Assembly (NCBI GenBank): GCA_964473485.1 | Contig: CAYYPH010000003.1 | Coordinates: 124,001 to 188,000, forward strand | Direction: 5' to 3' | DNA: 64,000 nucleotides | Source: CAIVAT01 sp964473485 | Lineage (GTDB): Bacteria; Bacteroidota; Bacteroidia; Bacteroidales; FEN-979 | Shown: positions 50,571 through 57,256 of the stretch, in pieces | Position numbering within the stretch: position 1 is the first letter of the stretch | Layout: each line of letters begins with the position of its first letter | The notes under the pieces: model-generated | Told to the model about the DNA's origin: nothing | Database searches by the model: none | What the model saw: only the letters and a program-made list of their open reading frames with translations | Translations under genes and position numbers: made by a program

Positions 50571-51746
50571 ATGAAAGGTTTACTGTTCTTTTTTCTCCGG
50601 ATACTGAAGTTCTTTGCAAACATCAGGCTAAGGCTGTCGGGTAGAACGGTGGAAGATGTACATGCTCAGCGTGTGGTTTCAGGCAAAGCCTGGGAAGATT
50701 TCTGTGATAATCTTAAGACGGCCGGGGCCGCCCTCATGTACCCCGGCGCCCCGCGCGATCCGTTCAATCAAGCCGAAGGATTGCGTTATCTGACCAGGCT
50801 TACCCGGGGCGGGCTGGAGGCCTTCGTTGAATTCAACGATCCTGCCTTTCCAGTGCTGCGGCGAATGGCGCACGAAACCGTGAAACTGGGCGCCGACAAT
50901 CCCGACAATTTCTATTTCAATGCCCAGATATCCGGAACGTATTGTTACAGACTGAGGGGGAAACGAAATTCAGTGCATTATATCGGGTTTTTCACCCAAA
51001 ATGGCAATTATGGCACCACGGGTGGTCTTGCACCCTGCGGCTCCCTGGAGGGGGATGACCTGGTCATTGATGGGAATGGCTCATTCGAGATCATTCTGAG
51101 CCCGGAACCGCAGGGAAAAAACTGGCTGAAGATCAGTTCTGAGACCAGCATGGTGATGGTTCGTCAGACCTTTCTCGACCGGTTCAGCGAGATCCCCGCT
51201 GAGATTTTCATTGAAAATATGGACGGGCGGACTCATCCAAGCCCCGTCACCCCGGCCCGGGTCGACCAGGGCCTGCAAACCGCCTCCATGTTCGTGGCTG
51301 GTGCGGCCCTGCTATTTGCCCGGTGGGCCAACGGATTCAGAGAGCATACTAATAGGTTGCCTATGTTTGATCCCTCGGTATCCAACGCAGCAGGAGGCGA
51401 CAGCAACATCATCTATTATCACAGTCATTGGAAACTGGCTGAAGATGAATGCCTGGTGATCAGGGTCCGGCCGCCGGAATGCGATTCCTGGAATTTCCAG
51501 TTGAATAATTACTGGATGGAATCGCTTGATTACCGGTATTTTACTATTTGTATCAACAAAGCCTCGGCAGTATACAGTAGCGACGGAATCGTAGAGGTGA
51601 TCGTGGCCCATCATGATCCCGGGCGCCCAAACTGGATCAATACCTGCGGACACCTTGAAGGCACCATGTTGTGGCGCTGGTACCGGCTGAAACCCGGAGT
51701 TGAACCGGTGGAACCTGCATGCGAAGTGACCCGGCTGCCTCAGTGA
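50571..51746 (+). CDS. DUF1214/DUF1254-type protein, 391 residues
   Basis: Residues from about 60 resemble the DUF1214 family: SLEGDDLVIDGNGSFEIIL, NWLKISSETSMVMVRQTF, then ECLVIRVRPPECDSWNFQLNN and the repeated Trp/Tyr strands up to WRWYRLKPG. The N-terminus has a hydrophobic stretch (GLLFFFLRILKFFANIRL) that may anchor it at the inner membrane or serve as a weak signal. Function is unknown. In Mycobacterium, as I recall, a similar protein lies beside a sulfotransferase and an SDR near cholesterol-catabolism genes, the same trio as here. A sulfotransferase gene follows after 30 bases. Confidence 0.8.
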   Translation: MKGLLFFFLRILKFFANIRLRLSGRTVEDVHAQRVVSGKAWEDFCDNLKTAGAALMYPGAPRDPFNQAEGLRYLTRLTRGGLEAFVEFNDPAFPVLRRMAHETVKLGADNPDNFYFNAQISGTYCYRLRGKRNSVHYIGFFTQNGNYGTTGGLAPCGSLEGDDLVIDGNGSFEIILSPEPQGKNWLKISSETSMVMVRQTFLDRFSEIPAEIFIENMDGRTHPSPVTPARVDQGLQTASMFVAGAALLFARWANGFREHTNRLPMFDPSVSNAAGGDSNIIYYHSHWKLAEDECLVIRVRPPECDSWNFQLNNYWMESLDYRYFTICINKASAVYSSDGIVEVIVAHHDPGRPNWINTCGHLEGTMLWRWYRLKPGVEPVEPACEVTRLPQ

Positions 51747-51776
51747 GGGATAAATCTGGTAGCATTGACTCAACGG

Positions 51777-53108
51777 ATGAACAAGGAGAACCAACAACGA
51801 CTTCAGCATTTCAGGAAAAGCCCCTTGTGGTTTAAAGGCCTGAACTACTTATGGGAAAAAGGGTACGGAATAGGAGCAAAAATCCGTCTCGATAAGGATA
51901 CCCTGATCAGGGAAGCAAGGAAGAAGACCGGTCTCCACGATCTCGGAAACGATTTTGCCGATGAACCGCTCGACCGGTTGCTCTGGTCGATCGAACACGA
52001 GGCCGGTTTGCATCCGTTCGGCCGGTTTATCACCCGGCAGCGCTTCGTCAGCCTGCTGAGCATTCGTTTAAGGGCAGAATATTTTTTTAAAAAGTACCCC
52101 GCGATCCTTGACCAGGAATTATATCCCGCATGGTTCATCATCGGGCTGCAGCGGACCGGCACAACCAAGCTTCAGCGACTTCTGGCGGTCGATCCTGCTC
52201 ATCGCGTCATCCCCAGCTGGGAAGTGATCAATCCGGTGCCCATCGATCTCAGGTTATATGAAGATCTGCTGGCACGGACAAACCAGGATCGCAGGCCCGG
52301 GATAACATACCCGTTTCCCGGCGACAAGCGGATCAGGATGGCCAACCTGTCGGTGAATGCGGTGAAGCTGATCTCCCCTGGATTTTTTGCCGTCCATCCG
52401 ATCGATGCCATGCAACCCGAAGAGGATATTCTGATGCTGGATGTGAGTTTCATGAGCACGACCCCGGAGGCCATGATGCCGGTTGAATCGTATGCTTCAT
52501 GGCTTGAAAGGACCGATCAGACCCTGGCCTATGCCTATGCCGCCAAGCTGCTTAAATTCCTTCAGTGGATCAATCCTGCCCGGCGATGGATCCTGAAATC
52601 GCCCCATCATCTTGAGTTTGCCGGCCTGATTGAAAAACAATTCGGCAAGGTCCATTTTCTTTGGCCACACCGGTCGCTATACGAATCGGTTCCTTCATAT
52701 CTCAGCATGCTTACCTATAATCATATGATGTTTTGTGGTGATGTCGATCCCATGCAGGTGGCCCGCCACTGGATCCGCAAAACCGGGTTTATGCTTGGTA
52801 AAGCGTTGGATTACCGTTTAATGGACAGAAACGACAGCAGGTTCACCGATATCTGGTACCAGGACCTTCTGTCAGGATCGGAAGCGGAGCTGGAAAAAAT
52901 TTACAGGCTCAACGGGGGGTTGCCCCCGGAGCTGGTTCAACGGTTCAAGGCTCACGAAGCGGAACATCCGCATCGGAAATATGGCACCCATCACTATTCT
53001 ATCGGCGATTTCGGTATGACAAATGCCGATATCGACGTGCACACCAAACACTACCAGGACTTTCTAACCGCTCATTATGGAAGAATCACGACAAACCAGG
53101 TACAATAA
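51777..53108 (+). CDS. Sulfotransferase-family protein (PAPS-type)
   Basis: ATG 51777 gives 443 residues. The 5'-phosphosulfate-binding loop is FIIGLQRTGTTKLQRLL (about residues 121-137) and the 3'-phosphate region follows (HHLEFAGLIEKQF, then FLWPHRSLYESVPSYL). An acidic MLDVSFMS and a large central helical insert of this subfamily are also seen. Such bacterial proteins are often annotated as sulfotransferases of steroids, glycolipids or alcohols, but for many the donor and acceptor are not known. It starts 30 bases after the DUF1214-like gene and its last 32 bases overlap the next SDR gene. Confidence 0.88.
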   Translation: MNKENQQRLQHFRKSPLWFKGLNYLWEKGYGIGAKIRLDKDTLIREARKKTGLHDLGNDFADEPLDRLLWSIEHEAGLHPFGRFITRQRFVSLLSIRLRAEYFFKKYPAILDQELYPAWFIIGLQRTGTTKLQRLLAVDPAHRVIPSWEVINPVPIDLRLYEDLLARTNQDRRPGITYPFPGDKRIRMANLSVNAVKLISPGFFAVHPIDAMQPEEDILMLDVSFMSTTPEAMMPVESYASWLERTDQTLAYAYAAKLLKFLQWINPARRWILKSPHHLEFAGLIEKQFGKVHFLWPHRSLYESVPSYLSMLTYNHMMFCGDVDPMQVARHWIRKTGFMLGKALDYRLMDRNDSRFTDIWYQDLLSGSEAELEKIYRLNGGLPPELVQRFKAHEAEHPHRKYGTHHYSIGDFGMTNADIDVHTKHYQDFLTAHYGRITTNQVQ

Positions 53109-54075
53109 TCCTGTTACCGCCACGATCACCGGGATCAGAGACCTTTTCAGAAAGCATGAACCTGCCGGAACCCTTTATCCCGAGGACAGGCTCATGGGAA
53201 AAACAGTGCTTGTTGACGGAGCCAGTTCCGGTTTGGGATTCGCGGTGGCCCTCGATGTGGCCCGGCGCGGAGCGAGGCTTATCATGGCATGCAGGAGCGG
53301 AATTCCTATGAAGGGTGAAGAGATCAAGCGCCTTACCGGCAACCAGGATGTGCATATGCTGCCGGTCAACTTCAGTGATATGGAGAGCATCCGCGCACTG
53401 GCAGCCGACGTGAAAAACCGGTTTGGCCAAATCGACAGCTATGTCTGCAACGCAGGGATCGTTCCCAAGGTAAGCCGGAAAACCCCGCAGGGGCTCGAAG
53501 AGATGTTCATGGTGAACTATTTCTCAAAATTCGTCATCATCCGGCTGCTGATCGAAAACGGGTGTTTCCGGAGAAGGGAATCCGATCTGCCGTCATCGGG
53601 GATTCCGAGGATCGTCATTGTAGCTTCCGAAAGCCACCGGAACCCGGAAACTTTCAAATGGGACGAATTCGGAAGGTACCAGGATTACACCATCGGCAAA
53701 TCGATGGAATTGTATGGGTATTATAAACTTTTACTAACCACCTTTGCCGTGGAATTGTCGCGCCGGCTGAATCCTGGAAAAGAGACCAATTTCTCGGTTT
53801 TTGCCTTGTGCCCGGGGCCGGTCAATTCCAACATCGCCCGGGAAGCTCCCAGGATCTTCCATCCGCTGATGAAACTTATTTTCGGCATCTTCTTCAGATC
53901 GCCGGCACAGGCCGCGGTTCCGGTGGTTTACATGGTTGCATCGCACGAACAGGAAGGAAAGACCTTTGATTATTTCTTCCTGATGAGCCGGAAAGCACCT
54001 GACGTTAAGGCCATGGATCCGGAGAACGGTAAGCGGCTCTGGAGCCTCTCGGAGGAACTTTATCAGAGTTTATAG
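53077..54075 (+). CDS. SDR-family oxidoreductase (protochlorophyllide/retinol-dehydrogenase-like)
   Basis: A 332-residue SDR. The cofactor motif is DGASSGLG, in which Asp replaces the usual Thr of TGxxxGxG; NAG is present in SYVCNAGIVPK and the active site is YGYYK. ACRSG after strand 2 suggests NADP preference. The long C-terminal part and the MACRS pattern are typical of retinol dehydrogenase- and protochlorophyllide reductase-like SDRs, which act on hydrophobic substrates. The 32-base overlap with the sulfotransferase implies coupled translation. A later start at MGKTVLVDGASS (53194) is possible but leaves no gap problem. It converges on endonuclease IV, overlapping it by 13 bases. Confidence 0.87.
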   Translation: MEESRQTRYNNPVTATITGIRDLFRKHEPAGTLYPEDRLMGKTVLVDGASSGLGFAVALDVARRGARLIMACRSGIPMKGEEIKRLTGNQDVHMLPVNFSDMESIRALAADVKNRFGQIDSYVCNAGIVPKVSRKTPQGLEEMFMVNYFSKFVIIRLLIENGCFRRRESDLPSSGIPRIVIVASESHRNPETFKWDEFGRYQDYTIGKSMELYGYYKLLLTTFAVELSRRLNPGKETNFSVFALCPGPVNSNIAREAPRIFHPLMKLIFGIFFRSPAQAAVPVVYMVASHEQEGKTFDYFFLMSRKAPDVKAMDPENGKRLWSLSEELYQSL

Positions 54076-54899
54076 AGCAGTTCGATCTCCTCTTTCCAGA
54101 TGGTCTCATCAGGGGTCTCAAGGATCAGCGGCATATTGTCGAACCGCGGATCATGCATGAGCAGAGTGAATACTTCCATCCCGAGCGTTCCCTTTCCGAT
54201 GCTGTCGTGCCGGTCCACACGGCTGTTCAGCCCCTTCTTTGCGTCGTTCAGGTGCATCCCTTTCAGGTATCCAAACCCGATGATCCGGTCGAATTCACTG
54301 AAAGTAGCCTGAAACCCGGCCGGTGTGGCGAGATCGTATCCGGCTGCAAACGAATGACAGGTGTCGATGCAAACCCCCACACGGCTTTTGTCCTCAACCC
54401 GGTCGATAATATACCGGAGGTGTTCGAACTTATACCCGAGATTGCTGCCTTGTCCGGCGGTGTTTTCAATAACCGCGATAACCCCTTTGGTTTTATCAAG
54501 CGCGATGTTGACCGATTCGGCGATCCGCTGCAGGCACTCCTCGTCGGTGATCTTTCCAAGCGACCCGCCCGGATGAAAATTCAGCCGGTCGAGCCCAAGT
54601 TGTTCGCACCGGGTCATTTCGTCAAGGAAAGCCTCGCGCGATTTTTCCAAACCTTCCTGCTCCGGGTGCCCGAGGTTGATCAGGTAGCTGTCGTGCGGCA
54701 AAACCTGGAAAGGCTTATATCCGTATTTTTCACAGTTCTCGTGGAACAACCTGATATTGTCCTTTGTCAATGGTGCTGACTTCCATTGTCTTTGATTTTT
54801 GGTGAAGAGGGCGAACGCTTTGGCCCCAATCTCATTGGCATTCAGGGGGGCGTTCTCAACGCCTCCCGATGCGCTTACGTGTGCTCCGATGTATTTCAT
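54063..54899 (-). CDS. nfo: Endonuclease IV (AP endonuclease)
   Basis: Cuts DNA 5' of abasic sites in base excision repair. The 278-residue TIM barrel shows the family signatures MKYIGAHVSASGGVENAP, VLPHDSYLINLGHP, NFHPGGS, VIENTAGQG, GVCIDTCHSFAAGYDL and MHLNDAKK...DRHDSIGKG. These hold the three-zinc ligands. It is monocistronic and convergent with the SDR, whose last 13 bases it overlaps. Confidence 0.96.
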   Translation of the reverse strand: MKYIGAHVSASGGVENAPLNANEIGAKAFALFTKNQRQWKSAPLTKDNIRLFHENCEKYGYKPFQVLPHDSYLINLGHPEQEGLEKSREAFLDEMTRCEQLGLDRLNFHPGGSLGKITDEECLQRIAESVNIALDKTKGVIAVIENTAGQGSNLGYKFEHLRYIIDRVEDKSRVGVCIDTCHSFAAGYDLATPAGFQATFSEFDRIIGFGYLKGMHLNDAKKGLNSRVDRHDSIGKGTLGMEVFTLLMHDPRFDNMPLILETPDETIWKEEIELLYKL

Positions 54900-55109
54900 T
54901 CCATGAATTTATTAACAAAACACTGTTGGCTGCTTTGTCACATTGATGTGGTCCGCTGGTCGAATACGGCTGAGCCAAATCACAAAACACTGATTCAAAA
55001 GATGCTGCAAAGGTATCCTTTTTATTGATTTTTTATTGGTTTCCTTGACAGTTGATCACTTGCCAATGTTAAAAATTAGTTAAAGGTATCCATTCCTGTT
55101 ATTTTTCAT

Positions 55110-55117
55110 TATTTTTG
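55110..55117 (+). promoter_or_regulatory. -7 box of the T9SS cargo gene at 55135
   Basis: TATTTTTG matches TAnnTTTG, 17 bases before the ATG. The region is T-rich and no -33 TTG is at the right spacing. Confidence 0.38.
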
Positions 55118-55134
55118 TGAAAAATTAAAACGTT

Positions 55135-56184
55135 ATGAAAAAAATACTTACCTCCGCCTTATTGATGTTTGCCTGTGTGAGCCTCTTTGCACAGATCTCA
55201 TTGACTTACAAAAACAATGCACTGGTCCCTGGCGATAAATCCACTTACAGGGACATCCAGTTCATCCATCCGGGCCAGGGTGGTGCAAACCAGATTTGGG
55301 ATTTTTCCAAGGTACAGTATACCGGAACCAATCCTGAAGGAACAATTTCCGACAATCCAACCAAAAGCCTTGACGGCGCTGGTCAATTCAATGTCATTCT
55401 CAAAGAATCCGGAGCCGAATATTTCTTTAATTTCAGCGAAACCGGTTTCGAGGAAAAAGGTTATATAAATCAGGAGAAAGAGTTATCGTTGGTGTACACC
55501 GATCCCGTTCACCGGATGAAATATCCCTTTGCCTTCGGCGATCATATCGGCGATACTTACAGCGGATTTGCCATATACAAGGAAACCACCCGGATCGATT
55601 TCCAGGGAGAATATACGGTGGATGCCGACGCCTTTGGCACCCTGATCCTTCCCGATGTGGTGCTGAAGAACGTTCTTCGCGTCAAGGTCACCAAGAAAGG
55701 GTTTGAACGCAATCTCTGCGGGTCATCTGAGATCAATACAGAGCGTTATTTCTGGTATGCCCCGGGATACCGCTATCCGGTGCTGACCATCAGTATCCTC
55801 GAATCGCAGAGCGGAAGCCAGATCCCTGTTGTTACCCGGACCGCCGCACTGAATACCACCCAGCCTTTCACCGGTGATGCCGTGACTGGTGTTACTGAAC
55901 CTGAGAAAATTGATAAGTCGGATGTATCGGTGATCCTCTATCCGAATCCCTTCACCGAAAAACTGACCTATAATTATTTCCTCCGCAAGGATTTCAGCGT
56001 TTCCATCGACCTTTACGACATTACCGGTAAGGTGATCGGAAAGGTTTTGAAAACCCAGAGTCAGGCCGAAGGACTCCATACCGGCGATATCAATGCTTCT
56101 CAGTATGGTCTGAAACCGGGTATCTATTACCTCCGGTTCACCTTCGACAATAAGGTGATCACGAATAAAATCGTGAAGATCTGA
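55135..56184 (+). CDS. T9SS type A cargo protein, 349 residues
   Basis: Signal peptide 1-20 (LMFACVSLFAQ). Residues 20-255 form a beta-rich domain of unknown family (YKNNALVPGDKSTYRDIQF, WDFSKVQYTG) that I do not recognise. The last 80 residues are a type A sorting domain: VSVILYPNPFTEKLTY, VSIDLYDITGKVIGKVL and PGIYYLRFTFDNKVITNKIVKI. The cargo is exported through the T9SS and held on the surface. It ends at a strong bidirectional terminator shared with the lipoprotein gene on the other strand. Confidence 0.9.
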   Translation: MKKILTSALLMFACVSLFAQISLTYKNNALVPGDKSTYRDIQFIHPGQGGANQIWDFSKVQYTGTNPEGTISDNPTKSLDGAGQFNVILKESGAEYFFNFSETGFEEKGYINQEKELSLVYTDPVHRMKYPFAFGDHIGDTYSGFAIYKETTRIDFQGEYTVDADAFGTLILPDVVLKNVLRVKVTKKGFERNLCGSSEINTERYFWYAPGYRYPVLTISILESQSGSQIPVVTRTAALNTTQPFTGDAVTGVTEPEKIDKSDVSVILYPNPFTEKLTYNYFLRKDFSVSIDLYDITGKVIGKVLKTQSQAEGLHTGDINASQYGLKPGIYYLRFTFDNKVITNKIVKI

Positions 56185-56200
56185 TACCATTAATCTGTTA

Positions 56201-56232
56201 AAAAAAAGCCGCCCGATTGAGCGGCTTTTTTT
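56201..56232. terminator. Bidirectional rho-independent terminator
   Basis: AAAAAAAGCCGC (56201-56212) pairs perfectly with GCGGCTTTTTTT (56221-56232) across an 8-base loop, giving a T run on both strands. It ends both the T9SS cargo gene and the convergent lipoprotein gene. Confidence 0.92.
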
Positions 56233-56250
56233 GTTGGTAAAACCTTTTGT

Positions 56251-57159
56251 CTACCTGATCTCCAGGTCGGCGGTAAGTACCCCGATGAGGTTGTTGTTTT
56301 TGTCGTACAGGGGAATTCCATAAGTGACCATGACAACGTTACCCACACCGCCGTCGTAGTAAGGGTTACTCCAGACAGGGGCCTTGGCTGAAACGGGTGA
56401 TGCGTACCACTCGGCAACCGAATAATCGTAGCTGGCGGGGATGTCGACCTGTTTGAACTCTTTTCCGGCCCTGTAGACATACGGAGCCGCCTCTTTCTTC
56501 TGCCCGTTCTCGTCAACAACGGCAAAGGCCAGCGTGGATCCGTAGATTTCAGGATTTTTTTTCAGGAAATCGGTGAGCATGGGAGGCATGTCAGTAGGTT
56601 TCAGCGACTTGTCGGCGAGGGTCTTCGCAAATCCGGCCGTTGCTTTTTCCACTGCGGCCTTTGCTGCTGGGCCTGGCAAGTTTAAATACGATTCATGATA
56701 GTGGGTTACCCGCCAGCCTGAGGTTTCACGCTGCCATAGCCAGGTTTCCATGAGATACTGATCCTGTTTGGTGTCATTGGTCAAAATCATAAAGCCTTTC
56801 AGGATCCCCACCCAAACGACGGCGTCGGGCGACAATACCGTGATTTTTTTACTGACCGTTTCGATGCTTTGACCCTTGATGGTTTTGTACATGTCACTGA
56901 ACATGGGCAACAGCTCTTTTTTAGAATAAGCCAGTCCGCCCGACATGAAGATGCAGGCACTGTCGTCGCTGAGCCACTGGAAGGTTGAGTCGGGTTTTGC
57001 TTCTTCGGCGTACTGATCGATTTTATTCATCAGCATGTCTATCGTGTCGCTGATGGCTTTTTTTTCGGTTTCGCCGAATTTCGGTGCCGGATTGCAGCCG
57101 GCCAGGGCCAGGGTGGCGAGGCAAACAATGATTGCCAGGTTTTTAATCTGATTTTTCAT
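56251..57159 (-). CDS. Lipoprotein combining an NTF2/SnoaL-like domain with a Cache (PDC) sensor domain
   Basis: A 302-residue lipoprotein (lipobox LALAGC, cysteine near residue 22). Residues 30-155 follow the DUF4440/SnoaL pattern: a helix, then SDDSACIFMSGG and a strand pair ending SGWRVTHYHESYLNL. Residues about 160-302 are a Cache/PDC domain: KNPEIYGSTLAFAVVDE, APYVYRAGK, YDYSVAEWY, WSNPYYDGGVGNVVMVTYGIPLYD and NNLIGVLTADLEI. Cache domains normally bind small ligands as the sensor part of chemoreceptors and kinases; here there is no transmembrane output module, so it would be a lipid-anchored binding protein. It sits between a T9SS cargo and a TonB-dependent receptor and might hand a ligand to the latter. 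Confidence 0.86.
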   Translation of the reverse strand: MKNQIKNLAIIVCLATLALAGCNPAPKFGETEKKAISDTIDMLMNKIDQYAEEAKPDSTFQWLSDDSACIFMSGGLAYSKKELLPMFSDMYKTIKGQSIETVSKKITVLSPDAVVWVGILKGFMILTNDTKQDQYLMETWLWQRETSGWRVTHYHESYLNLPGPAAKAAVEKATAGFAKTLADKSLKPTDMPPMLTDFLKKNPEIYGSTLAFAVVDENGQKKEAAPYVYRAGKEFKQVDIPASYDYSVAEWYASPVSAKAPVWSNPYYDGGVGNVVMVTYGIPLYDKNNNLIGVLTADLEIR

Positions 57160-57256
57160 GACATTGGTGTTTAGGTGTTTAAATGAATACTTTTCTGCAT
57201 CGAAATTTACATTTTTTTCGATAATGACCTTAATCAGAAAAAAAAGAATCCGGTAT

